From the NCBI GenBank assembly GCA_963580455.1, contig OY756968.1, positions 17,143,996 through 17,207,995 of the forward strand: 64,000 nucleotides of DNA, in the 5' to 3' direction. The DNA is from Euonymus europaeus. Its lineage: Eukaryota > Streptophyta > Magnoliopsida > Celastrales > Celastraceae. Positions 34,522-45,319 of this stretch are shown here, in pieces. Below the pieces are notes generated by a model. The model ran no database searches. It worked only from the letters and a program-made list of their open reading frames with translations, and had not been told where the DNA came from. Numbering within the stretch: the stretch's first letter is position 1; each line of letters opens with the position of its first letter. The position numbers and the translations under genes were made by a program.

Positions 34522-35058
34522 TGTCTGCCTTTTTAGAAAATCACCGGTGACGTTGAAGAGTCACAAGAGAGTGATGTAGAGTTGTAGGAGTTCAAAGAAG
34601 TCTTGGGATACCCAAGAGCATAGGAAAATGTTGTCCTTTTGTATAAAAACAGGACCTGTGGTTCAACCTTTTTGAAAAATGAGTCTATGATATATTGAAA
34701 ATTGTGTACCAAATCGGTATCTTGGGAGTCGTGACCCTTTAAAGATAAGATTGATTTATAGAAATTAAAAGTCCGTGACCCTTTAAAGATAAGAACTCAG
34801 TGCTACACATATGACATGGATTTGTTTTAAAAAAGGAAATATCAACTTATGAAAATTGGTGGATATTGACATCCTATGCTTGGGAAAATTTGAACTAAAA
34901 AATTGAGGTTGAAAAATATATTATTAAAAGATGACCAACTAGGGTAAAATTTGTATGGGCATAAAATATATTTGATAAATAACGCGCAAAAACTGGGGCA
35001 GTTTTTAGCGCAGGCAGTAAGTCATATTGATTTTAAATTCAAACATTCATTTTCAAAT
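34522..35058 (+). other. Unit 3 sequence absent from unit 1
   Basis: 537 bp missing from unit 1. No gene seen. It contains a short repeated GTGACCCTTTAAAGATAAG (near 34730 and 34771) and the sixth hairpin. Confidence 0.65.
34983..35011 (+). other. GGGGC-loop hairpin, copy 6
   Basis: CGCGCAAAAACT (34983-34994) pairs with AGTTTTTAGCGC (35000-35011) around loop GGGGC, with one bulge near the middle. The base of the stem is GCGC, unlike copies 2, 4 and 5, yet still paired. Confidence 0.7.
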
Positions 35059-35459
35059 TACTCTCATTCGAGTATTTGCCTAATGAAAATTTTGAAATAT
35101 TTCGTTCTGGCGTCTATTATATCTTCTCAGGTATAGCCGTATTATTAAGACAGAGTCAAATTGAGTATTTGAATAAATGATCAGAAATAATACGTTGATC
35201 AAAGAATGAAGTAGAAAAGGATACCATAAAATGTGATTAGTAATTGCGCAGGTGTATAGTGTGGCGCCGGACTTTATTATCATATTCTTATACATATGCA
35301 TCAATCATTTTGAAGTTTTCATGTACCGAATTTCATTACTTCAATTCTAAATTAATATATTTTCACATTAAGAGGTTTTTGAACTTTTAAGATTAAATTT
35401 CAGGTTATCTTTTGCATTAAAATATTTTTCAGATTAAAACACATTTCATCATCGGGATT

Positions 35460-35870
35460 CAGATTAAATTTATTTGTGGATTAAAATGGCCTTTCATGGC
35501 AGATTAAAACTGTTATTTGGATTAAAGTTTTGAATTAAATTTATTTGTGTATTAAAATGACCTTTCATGGCAGATTAAAATTGTTATTGGGATTAAAGTT
35601 GTGAATTAAATATATTTGCGGATTAAAATGGCCTTTCATGGCAGATTAAAATTGTTATTTGGATTGAAGTTGTGAATTAAAAGTATTTGTGGATTAAAAT
35701 GGCCTTCCATGGCAGATTAAAGTTATCACGCTTTTATGACAGATTAAAACCATTATTTGGATTAAAGTTATGAATTAAAAGTATTTGTGAATTAAATTAG
35801 CCTTTCATGGCAGATTAAAGCTATTATGCTTTCATGATGGATTAAACCTATTATCATGGATTAAAATTGA
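35460..35870 (+). repeat. ~68-bp 3' UTR repeat array (unit 3)
   Basis: Plus-strand TTTAATC-rich array with about one more unit than in unit 1. Confidence 0.8.
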
Positions 35871-35872
35871 GA

Positions 35873-36203
35873 GCCAAGCCGGGAATGGCCATAGTGATCC
35901 CGAGCACTTTATAAAAATAAAAAATAAAAAAGTCATTTACAATGATGTACCAAGCCGGGAATGGCCCTAGTGATCCCGTGCAGTTTTAAGATTTGCCAAG
36001 CCGGGAATGACACTAGTGATCCCGAGCATTTTATAAAAAAAAATATAAATAACTAAAATCATTTCCAATGATTAGACAAGCCGGGAATGACCCTAGTGAT
36101 CCCGCGCACTTTTAAGATTCGCCAAGCCGGGAATGGCCCTAGTGATCCCGTGGACTTTTAAGATTGGCCAAGCCGGGAATGGCCCTAGTGATCCCGAGCA
36201 CTT
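35873..36203 (+). repeat. 46-bp 3' UTR repeat array, 6 copies (unit 3)
   Basis: Six cores. Two units present in unit 1 (before the final AAGAAAATCCCATGATTAG) are missing, showing copy-number change. Confidence 0.88.
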
Positions 36204-36364
36204 TAAGAAAATCCCATGATTAGCCAAGATGGGAGTGGTTCTCTATTAAAGTATTGTGGCGGATTAAAGTAATGGTTCAAAATATTTTGGATTGGTTTAA
36301 AAATTCACACAGTTAAAATTGGGATACCAAACCTTTACGTGTCATTTACTGCGTAAAATCCCGC

Positions 36365-36377
36365 AAAGGGGGGCAGC
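36365..36377 (+). other. Polypurine tract, unit 3
   Basis: AAAGGGGGGCAGC precedes the LTR start at 36378. Confidence 0.8.
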
Positions 36378-39300
36378 TGTTGTACCCCAATTTTGGCTTA
36401 AAACTAGCTAAGAAAAAATCCAAAAAATGCAAATAAGAATAAAGCCCGACATATAGGCTGAATTAGAGTCAACCGTGGTCCAAAAATTAGGATTCGAATT
36501 TAGTTGATTTGATTAATTGACCCGATAAACTTTAATGTTTAAAATTTTCTGGCCCAATTGGAACCTAAAATGTTACCCTGATTAGTCATTTAAACCCAAA
36601 CAAGAAGCCTGACCCATAATATAATTTAAACCAAACCATTTTAACCCAATTGATGACACAAATTAGCAGGCCCGTTTGTCCCATTAATTCAGGCCCAAAA
36701 GCTTAAAAAACATAAAATCTCGGCCCGGCCCAAAGTTTTTAGTTGGCTTGAATTTGGGAAGCCCAGCCCGTGCTACATCACCCCAAGCCGAAACCTAATT
36801 CTAGAAGAAGAAGAAAGAAGATGTCGACAGAGAAGAAAAAATGGAAGAAACGGAAAGGCTGAGGTTTGAAAATGGGGAAGAGAGAGAGAAAGAGAGGTTC
36901 GACCAGAACCAACGGGAAGAAGAAAAATGGATGCCAAAGGAGAGAGAGGGTACCGAAAATTCAAACAAAGGGGGTTAGGGTTGACGATTAGAGAGGGATT
37001 GCTGATTTCGGAGAGAGGGGTGATTCGGCTTCGGATATAAATGGAGGCAGAGAGATCGAGGAGAAGGGGGGAGCCAGGGTCGGCTTCTTTGGAGGTTTTT
37101 GGGTTTTCTTTGTGGTTTCGGTTTCTGGGAGAAGTTCTTCCTTCTCTCACTTTAAGATTTTGGAGGGGGTGGCGTTTTTTTGAGGAATTTTGGGGGTTCC
37201 TTCGGGGAAGAGTGGATTTGGGGGTGCTGCACCAGTTTTCTGGACGGAACGATCGGGGAACGATCCGTGGTCCGATTGAAGTGAAATTTGTACAGTAGCT
37301 TCACAACACTTGGAGCTTTATTCTGATCGGTGCGATTGCCATTTGAAGGTGTCTATCTACCCCAGCTTCTGATAGAAAGTGACTGCAATTCTGGGGAGAA
37401 GAGACACTGCGCACAGGTTTTGCAATCAACGATCGGAAACCGATCCGTGGTCCGATCGAAGTCAAATTTGGATAGAAGCTTCGTAATACCTGAAACTTTA
37501 TTATGGGCGGTCCGATTGTCATTCGAGAAGGTAAGGAAGCACGGCAGAGGAACGCAAATCTAGAGACTTTGAAGAAGAGAAGATCCGGAGGAGAACCCGA
37601 GGTAGTTTCAATCTTTTATTTAAAGTTCTTTTATTGTTTAAATCTGTACCAATTATGCTTGTTATTGTGAATTTTTGGATCTGGTTTTGCTGGTTTGCTG
37701 CTCTGTTTTCTCTGCTTGCAGGTGTGCCGGACGTGTGCTGGAGAAGGAAGATGGTGAACAGTAGCGGGCTGGACTCTATAATTAATGGGCCGAGTTTTAT
37801 TTGGGTTAGGTTTTGTTTGTATAATTAATGGGCCAGGTTTTGGTTTAGTTTGTTTTGTCTTGGTTTGGTTTGTATTTGTTTTGGGCCGGATATGATTTAT
37901 TTTAATGATCCGGTCTTTGGTGTTTTGTTTGTTTTTGTGTTTTGTTTTTAAAGTTGTATTGGGCTTTAGGTCATGAGTTAGGTCATGAGTTTTGGTATAA
38001 ATAACGGGCTTTGGTTGTATTCTTTCGGTTTAGATTTCTATGATTCATTTGGTTTTGAACATGAATTTGGGCTAAGAAGATCCATGAATTATAAGGTTAA
38101 AATGGGTTATGGGCTTTTAAATTGAATGTGGTAATGGTTATGAAGTTGGGATTGTTATTTGCAAATTTGTGGTTTAAAAAGAATTGTTTAATTGGGTCAA
38201 GGGATTATATGTAATGCTTGGGCTTTGATCTTTTTTTTAAAAAAATATATACTTTATTTAATTCATGATTTATTGTATGATCGATTAATTGATCCGATGA
38301 CGGAGCCAAAACGAGAAAGCATTGGATGCTATCCCGAGAGGATTCTTGAGGAAATAATTTTACAAAATCTCAACCATTGGATGGAAAAGGATTTAATGAA
38401 GTGCGGAGTCTTCGATACGAAAACCGACCCTCGGTAATAAATTATTATTTTCAATCATACTAATTTAATAGTATGGTTGAAATGATGAATTACCTAAATA
38501 AAAACGGGAACCGAGTCCCTCTCATGTGTTTTTTTTTACTATATGATTGATGATGTGTTTTATTCAAGGTGTGTTTTTCCATGTTATATGAATTATGTGA
38601 TTAATTTAACGGTGTTATTTGATTTACGTGTTATCGTGATTTTAAGTGTTAGTACATTTGAGTCGGGATTTGCGATAATTCATATCGTATAATCCTCAAA
38701 ACTCGGTTCCCAACATTTTAATTTTAATTTAATTTTATTTTTATTTTCATTTTATATTTTAATTTTAATTTTATTTTTATTTCAAATTTATTTTATTTAA
38801 TATTCGTTTTATTTTTATTTTTTATTCTTATTTTATTTTTATATTTTATGCTTTTCCAAATTTATATTGTATATTTTTGTGGTGTATAAAAGTTATATCG
38901 AGAATCTTTACCTACGATGGAATTGATTCGGGGAATGCATCGGATGCACCCTCGAAAAGATTCTTGAGGTGAGAGTGTTTGTAAGAAATTGGACCATTGG
39001 ATGGAAAAATTCTGTGAACCTCAACATTAGACTTTCAATATAATTTTTATGTTTCCTAAAATTATTTTATTCAATTTTAACATAGTTTTTATCAAACTTA
39101 TTTTTATCTTATTTCAATATATTTTTGTTACTCAATATATGATTCCTGCCATAATTAATTTTTCTTAAAAAAATCATTTAATGGGATAATAAAAGTTAAA
39201 TTGGCAACTGTTTTAAAACAGACGTTGTGGGGTGCCTAACACCTTCCCCACACGTAACAAACTTTCTTACCCATTTTCTCTGAATTTTCGCAGACCAAAT

Positions 39301-39386
39301 TATTTTTAAACGGTGACCAATTGCACCTATTACAATTGGTGGCGACTCTATTTTTAAAATTCCTCTTCGCAAAACCGGCTGCGACA
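36378..39386 (+). mobile_element. Terminal Tat-like LTR of the chain, ~3.0 kb
   Basis: Near-identical to 13355-16363 with small indels: a loss of about 14 bp in the TTCGAATTTAAAATTCG stretch, and a 12-bp duplication of TAGGTCATGAGT near 37980. Not followed by a primer-binding site, so this is the right end of the chain. It ends GGCTGCGACA. Confidence 0.88.
37602..37721 (+). other. Putative LTR intron (terminal LTR)
   Basis: Donor CCCGAG/GTAGTT and acceptor TGCTTGCAG/GT, 120 bp, as in the LTR at 13355. Confidence 0.45.
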
Positions 39387-39502
39387 GTCTCGAGAAACCA
39401 ATACGTTGATATTCTCTAAACATGATTGGATGTTTGAAAGAAATGTCTCGAGAAACCAATACGTTGATATTCTCTAAACATGATTGGATGTTTGGCGAGT
39501 TG
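39387..39502 (+). repeat. 58-bp tandem duplication flanking the chain
   Basis: GTCTCGAGAAACCAATACG and the following ~30 bp occur at 39387 and again at 39445, starting exactly at the LTR end. Too long for an LTR-element target duplication. Confidence 0.8.
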
Positions 39503-39673
39503 GATATGCGAATTTTAGCAAATCTTATGATATGATTCCTTTTTTGGAAACTATTTAAATATACATCCTAAAATAAATTATTAAATTAAAAATTTAATCG
39601 TGCCTATCAATCTAATTAATATTTATACTACTTTTACTATTTTATTATATTATTACATTACTTGGATCCAAAA
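39503..39673. other. AT-rich DNA before the LINE
   Basis: No gene. AATTAATATTTATACTAC-type AT-rich sequence. It continues after the LINE at 45320, so it is the interrupted target. Confidence 0.5.
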
Positions 39674-39686
39674 ATCCCAACCCAAC
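39674..39686 (+). repeat. LINE target site duplication, left
   Basis: ATCCCAACCCAAC is repeated at 45307-45319 just after the poly(A) tail. Thirteen bp (more if flanking A's are counted) is typical of target-primed reverse transcription. Confidence 0.88.
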
Positions 39687-39871
39687 TAACATCTCTCTCT
39701 TCATTGAGAGTTTCTCTCTCTTCGTGAGGATTCTCCTTTTGACTAGGGTTATCTCTTTCTTGAGTCGGCTCCGCTTGACACATCGCCGTCAAGGGTCCTC
39801 CTCACCTTTCTTTTAGGCTACTTTCTTCTTTTCTTTTCAATTCTTTATCATTTCTCTTTCTCTCGGTTTTA

Positions 39872-41182
39872 ATGGAAGAAGTAGTTAATTCGATGGCTAC
39901 TTTCTCTCTTACTTCAGAAGAAGGTGAAATTGTTGTTCTCCAGGAAGAAGCTATACAAGATAATCTGAAGGAACTCCCAAATAGTGCAGTTGAAAAACTT
40001 CTCACTTCATGGATCCTAAACAAGACGGCAGTTCGAACTGTGTTTAGGAAAGCTTGGGGTTTTAAGGAAGATCTGAAGATACTGGATCTTGGTCCAAATC
40101 TTTTTCAGTTTATTTTTCCTACCGAGTTCTCATTGGTTAGAGTGATGAATGAGGCACCTTGGTATATGGATAATCACTTGTTGGTCTTGAAAAGATGGGA
40201 GATAGGGATGAGTGTTGAGAATGTCAGATTTGAATCCTGCCCCTTTTGGGTCCAGGCTCATGGACTCCCTCTTGTTTGTCATTCTCCCAAGGTGGCAAGT
40301 TCTCTTGGTATGGCAGCAGGGGGCTTTCTTGCGGCAGACAATAGGCCACAACACAGATCTTCCAATGAATTTCTCCGATTTCGTGCTATGGTTCACTTAG
40401 AGAAACCTCTTCGCAGGGGATGTATGGTACTTCCCCCAGATGGCTCAAAGGTGTGGGTGTCCTTCCGTTACGAACGGTTAATTGAGTTTTGTTTTTTCTG
40501 TGGTCTGTTTGGTCATGATGAGAAACACTGCTCTCTGCATTTTGAAGCATCCAAAAATACTTCGATGGTATCCTTTCCTTATGGGCCATGGTTGTGCTCT
40601 AACCAGATGGGTATTAGACAGCGGCACTTTAACATGTCATGTTCGGATTCTCAAAATGGTTCGAAAAATTCTGCTCATGAGGAATCAAGCAATACAGCAA
40701 ACTCGGTTAGCGCGGATCCTTTGGCAATGAATGTGGCTCAGTCTGGGGCGGGGCTGAATAAAGAAGCTAGTAATATTCCAAAGGGAATAAATGATGATTA
40801 TGCCATACCCAAAGCTGGGGCTAGTTTGCATGGAAGAGAGATGACTGGGTCAACTAAGAGATCAGAGCAAGAGGCTATAATTTTTAGTGCCAGCAGTACT
40901 TTACAGCTCTCCCAACCTCTTCTCAGAAAAGGCACTCGGATGAAGGCTAAGGCAAGAAAGGTAGTAACTGATCTGAGGGATGGTTCTACGGAGATTAAGA
41001 TGGCTGATCCTCCGAACATTGGTACTAAAAGGAATTTTGTTGAGGCTAACTCAAAGCTGGAAGATGATAGTTTGCTTGGGTCGAGGCCCAAAAAATTAAA
41101 ATCTGTCTTTGGCGAGAAGGAAACACTCCCCTCTTTATTATCGGCGGTGGCTGACCAAGATCAGCCACGCCGATCGCAATGA
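39872..41182 (+). CDS. LINE ORF1 (RNA-binding, DUF4283-like with zinc knuckle)
   Basis: ATG frame of 436 codons. The N-terminal ~190 residues look like the DUF4283 module of plant LINE ORF1 proteins (FRKAWG and the QFIFPTEF...APWYMDNHLLVLKRW stretch). A CCHC knuckle (CFFCGLFGHDEKHC, Cx2Cx4Hx4C) follows at ~206-219. The C-terminal half is Ser/Lys-rich and probably disordered. ORF1 proteins bind the LINE RNA to form the transposition particle in the cytoplasm. The frame is open throughout. Its stop (TGA, 41180-41182) overlaps the ATG of ORF2 as ATGA, a layout that could allow re-initiation. Confidence 0.88.
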   Translation: MEEVVNSMATFSLTSEEGEIVVLQEEAIQDNLKELPNSAVEKLLTSWILNKTAVRTVFRKAWGFKEDLKILDLGPNLFQFIFPTEFSLVRVMNEAPWYMDNHLLVLKRWEIGMSVENVRFESCPFWVQAHGLPLVCHSPKVASSLGMAAGGFLAADNRPQHRSSNEFLRFRAMVHLEKPLRRGCMVLPPDGSKVWVSFRYERLIEFCFFCGLFGHDEKHCSLHFEASKNTSMVSFPYGPWLCSNQMGIRQRHFNMSCSDSQNGSKNSAHEESSNTANSVSADPLAMNVAQSGAGLNKEASNIPKGINDDYAIPKAGASLHGREMTGSTKRSEQEAIIFSASSTLQLSQPLLRKGTRMKAKARKVVTDLRDGSTEIKMADPPNIGTKRNFVEANSKLEDDSLLGSRPKKLKSVFGEKETLPSLLSAVADQDQPRRSQ

Positions 41183-42630
41183 AAACTCTATTTTGGAACT
41201 GTCGGGGCTCGGGGAACCCCCGTACAGTTCACGCTTTGCGCCGGCTGGTGCATCGTCTTTCCCCCGAGGTTCTATTTCTCTCAGAAACTCGTCTCTCTTC
41301 TGCAGCTTCAGAATCTCTTCGCCTAAAATTGAATTTCAATTCCTGTTTGTCTGTGCCTCGCTCTGGTTTGGGTGGTGGTCTTTTGCTTCTTTGGAATAAT
41401 GATTGTGATTTGAGTATTTCTTCCTTCTCCCAGTGGCATATTGATTCGGTTATTCGAGTTTCAGATGGTTCTTCTTGGAGACTTACTGGAATCTACGGAC
41501 CGCCTGTTTCTAGTTCTCACATGCTGTTTTGGGATTTATTAAGAACTTTGGGTGCTCAGACTGATATTCCTTGGGTTTGTGGGGGTGATTTTAATGAACT
41601 TTTGGCCTCTTATGAGACATCTAGCAGCTCTGGCAGATCAGAGGGGTTGATGCAAAATTTTCGGTCTGCCTTGTTGGACTGCTCTCTTTCAGATATTGGT
41701 TTTGCTGGTTCCTCCTTCACTTGGTCAAACAAACGCAGAGGAGCATACCTGATTGAGGAACGCCTGGATAGGGTTGTGGCCTCTGATTCTTGGAGGGCCC
41801 TTTTCCCTGATGCGTTTCTATCTCATCTTGTTTCTCCAATCTCTGATCATTGTCCTCTGCTATTGCATATTTCAGGGCTTCGTGCTAATTATTCTGGCCC
41901 TCGGAGATTCCAATTTGAGGCATTTTGGTGTAATAGACCAGAATGTGATTCTATTGTAGCTTCATCATGGTGCTCTACGAGTGGTTCCCCTACTCTGGAA
42001 AGTATTTCAGTTCATCAGTCCAACTGCAATTCTCAGTTAAATGCATGGAAAGCTGGATCTTTGGGTAATTTGGAGAGAGAGATTAGAGTGAAGGAAAAAG
42101 CTCTTGGCTTTATCAGAAATGGTGGAACTTATCAAAGAAATCATGAGCAGCAAGCTAAGTTAGAATCTCTTGAAAAAGATCTTAATTCCCTATACTACTG
42201 GCAGGAAGTGGCTTGGAAGCAGAGATCCCGGAACTCTTGGCTTCGTCATGGTGACCGAAATACAAAATATTTTCACAGCAAGGCCAATCAGAGGCGTAAA
42301 CATAATTTTATTCATGGAATCAGGAAATCAGATGGTACTTGGGTGGAGGGAGTGCGATCTTTTGAACCATTGATTGTAGATCATTTCTCTGGAATTTTTT
42401 CGACTAGTGCTCCATTGATTGCGGATGATTTTTTTCAAAACTTTGATCCTCGAATTTCTACTGAGATGAATTGTAAACTTTCCGAGACCTTTACAGCAGA
42501 GGAAATTAAATCAGTGATTTTCAGCATGCATCCTTCAAAGTCCCCTGGCCCTGATGGTCTTCCAGCCCTCTTTTTTCAGAAATATTGGCATCATGTTGGT
42601 CCCTCTGTCACGACAGCTTGTCTATCTTGA
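41179..42630 (+). pseudogene. LINE ORF2, 5' part: endonuclease and start of RT
   Basis: ATG frame of 483 codons. The apurinic-like endonuclease domain (residues 1-225) shows catalytic-type motifs: WNCRG with Asn7, LSETR with Glu36, GGDFNE, RLDRV, and SDHCPLLL at its end. It nicks target DNA to prime reverse transcription. A helical linker follows (to ~430), then the start of the RT domain with SPGPDGLPALFF. The frame hits TGA at 42628, while the RT continues in the frame one base earlier. The pattern fits loss of a single base between about 42604 and 42630. The ORF starts inside the stop of ORF1. Confidence 0.88.
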
Positions 42631-45269
42631 ATGAAGGTATCTTCCACGAACCAATCAATCATACTTTGATTGCATTAATTCCTAAGGTTCGCAGTCCAGA
42701 GTTTGTAACAGATTTTAGACCCATTAGCTTGTGTAATACAGTTTATAAGATCATTTCTAAATGCCTTTGTAATCGGCTAAAGCCATTTATGTCAACTCTA
42801 ATTTCTCCGGAGCAAAGTGGCTTTATATCGGGAAGGCTCATCTCTGATAATTTGTTGATTTCAGCTGAAATTTTTCATTATCTCAAATGTCTGAGACAGG
42901 GGCATCAAGGTTATATGGCCTTAAAACTGGATATGAGCAAAGCTTATGATCGTGTTGAATGGGACTTTCTTTTCTTTATGATGGCTAAGCTGGGGTTTTC
43001 TTCTTGGTGGATTTCTCTAGTTCGAAAGTGTGTGACATCTGTATCTTTCTCCTTTATTTTGAATCGAGAAATCCGGGGGTTTATTAAGCCCTCCAGGGGA
43101 TTAAGGCAGGGAGACCCTTTATCCCCTTTTCTATTTTTATTCTGTATTGAGGGGCTGTCTCATCTAATTCATCAACGTATTCAGTCTAGCTCTCTTCATG
43201 GCATTAGGATATGTCGCACTGCTCCGGTGATATCTCATCTTCTATTTGCAGATGATTGTTTGATGTTTTGCAGGGCAAATATGGTTGAGGGGTTCACTAT
43301 GCTAGAGACTATTCACCAATATGAGCTGATGTCTGGGCAGAAGCTTAATGTGGACAAATCTTCAGTTTTATTTTGCAGCAATGTTGGTGAAGAGCTTCGT
43401 TCCTCTTTGCGAGGTTTCCTCCAAATGCCGGACTTCAGCAATGATTCTTCGTATCTCGGTCTTCCCACAATGATCTTGCGTAATCGTAGGATTACTTTTC
43501 AGTTCCTTAAGGATCGAGTTTGGAAAAAAATGAGTGGTTGGAAAGAAAAATCACTCTCTCAGGCGGGTCGGGCAATTTTGATTAAGTTAGTCATTCAAGC
43601 CATTCCTTCTTATGCCATGAGTATTTTTCGGCTTCCGAAATCTATCTGTGATGACCTGAATAGGCTTTCTAGAGATTTTCTTTGGAGTGGCTCATCAAAC
43701 AAGAAGATGCATTGGATTAATTGGAAAACTATTTGTAGGCCTATGTCCTCAGGGGGGTTAGGTTTCCGGGATATGCATCTTTTTAATTTGGCATTGTTGG
43801 CAAAACAAGGGTGGAGGTTGCTGAGTGATAATCTTTCATTGTGCAGCCGATTGATAAAAGCAAGATACTTCCCAAATGGTTCTTATGTTTCGGCAGGAAG
43901 AGGAACTAATCCTTCTTTTGTTTGGTCTAGCATTTTATCTGCTAGGGATTTGCTTTTAAAAGGTATTCGATGGCGAGTAGGCAATGGTGTAAGTATCAAT
44001 GTCTGGAAGGACCCATGGGTTCCTGGTCTCCCTCTTGGTATTCCTACCCCTCTGGCCCAGTTAAGAAATGAGGAGCTGCGAGTTGCTGATTTGATTAGTC
44101 CTGAGACTCAATCTTGGAATTTTCCTCTTATTTCTTCTATTTTTCAGAGGCACTCAGTTGATGCTATATGTGCTATTCCGCTTTGTTCTCGTATGCCTCA
44201 AGATTCTCTAATGTGGAGTCCAAATCATGTTGGAAATTTCTCAGTCAATTCAGCTTATAAGTTGGCTAGTGTCTCAGCTCAGGATGAGAATATCTATCCA
44301 ACGGTTTCTTTGCCTCATATTCACTGGTCTAAACTGTCAAGACTAAATCTGCCTCCCAGAGTTCATAATTTTGCCTGGCGATTAGGCAAGAATGCATTAC
44401 CAACTCGTGACAACTTGTTAAAAAGAGGTATGAATATTGATCCCTACTGTCCTTTCTGCCATTATGAAGTTGAATCTAGTTTTCATCTCTTTTGGAGCTG
44501 TCCAACTTTCCAAGATATTTGGGGGTCGAAAAGGATCACCTTCAGGCGCTTAATTCGATCGCACCCAAATCCTTTGACTTGGTTTGGTTTCCTTCTGCAT
44601 CATTTCAATGAAAAAGAGTTGTTGGATACCTTGAGTCTCTTCTACTATATGTGGTTAGGCCGAAATAAGTTGGTGCATGAAGGCTCAGGTATGTCTATCT
44701 CAGATATTAAATTCAAGGCCAATATCCTTATGTCTCCTCCGAATTTAGTTCATGTAGCTGCCCCCAATCGATCTGGTATATGTTCATGGCTTGCTCCTAG
44801 TGCTGGTAACTATAAAATCAATGTGGATGCTGCTTGGTCTGCCTCTATTGCTTTAGCGGGGGTAGGGGCTGTTCTCAGAGGTAGTAGGGGTGAGATTATT
44901 GCAGCTGGGTATAAAAAAATTCCTTTTGCTGGAGATAGCTGTTTTGCTGAAGCTATTGCCTTTTTGTTTGGTCTTGAATTAGCAAATTACATGGGTTTCA
45001 CCAGGTTTATCTTGGAAGGAGATGCTTTAAAAATTGTCTCTGACATTCATGAAAAAAGGGTGGCTAGAGCTCCGTATGGTCTATGTGTCGAGTCTTGTCT
45101 TTTAGCTTTACAAAACTTAGATTGTATTGTATCTTTTAGTCCCCGATCTAGCAATAGGCTTGCAGACTCTCTGGCTCAGTTGGGAATGACCTCTATTGAC
45201 TGTGTATGGTGTATAGGTCATGTCCCTTCTGTCTGTAATATTTTTATTGATCCTGTTTTATCAGGCTAA
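42604..45269 (+). pseudogene. LINE ORF2, 3' part: RT, zf-RVT and RNase H
   Basis: Open to 45269 in the shifted frame, with no natural start codon of its own. Counting from the point where this frame opens (42585): RT motifs FRPISLCN, LDMSKAYDRVEW, GLRQGDPLSPFLF and catalytic LLFADD (~221); a Cys/His zf-RVT segment with YCPFCHYEVESSFHLFWSC at ~582-645; and an RNase H domain with NVDAAW (~745), a Glu in the CFAEAIAFLFGLELA helix, EGDALKIV (~812) and SNRLADSLAQ (~856). It would copy LINE RNA at the nicked target and remove RNA. The RNase H domain marks a plant L1 sublineage. Apart from the entry frameshift it has no stop. Confidence 0.9.
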
Positions 45270-45306
45270 TGAAATCAGATTTTTCCTCAAAAAAAAAAAA
45301 AAAAAA

Positions 45307-45319
45307 ATCCCAACCCAAC
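45307..45319 (+). repeat. LINE target site duplication, right
   Basis: ATCCCAACCCAAC directly after A19; partner at 39674-39686. Confidence 0.88.

Larger units (their letters stand above)
39687..45307 (+). mobile_element. Near-full-length L1-type LINE
   Basis: A 5.6-kb element with a 5' UTR, two overlapping ORFs, a short 3' UTR and A19 at 45289-45307, bounded by a 13-bp target duplication. The domain order (zinc-knuckle ORF1; ORF2 with endonuclease, reverse transcriptase, Cys-rich zf-RVT and RNase H) is that of plant L1-clade LINEs. Its one visible coding defect is a frameshift near 42600-42630. Intact duplications and few defects point to a fairly recent insertion. Confidence 0.92.
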
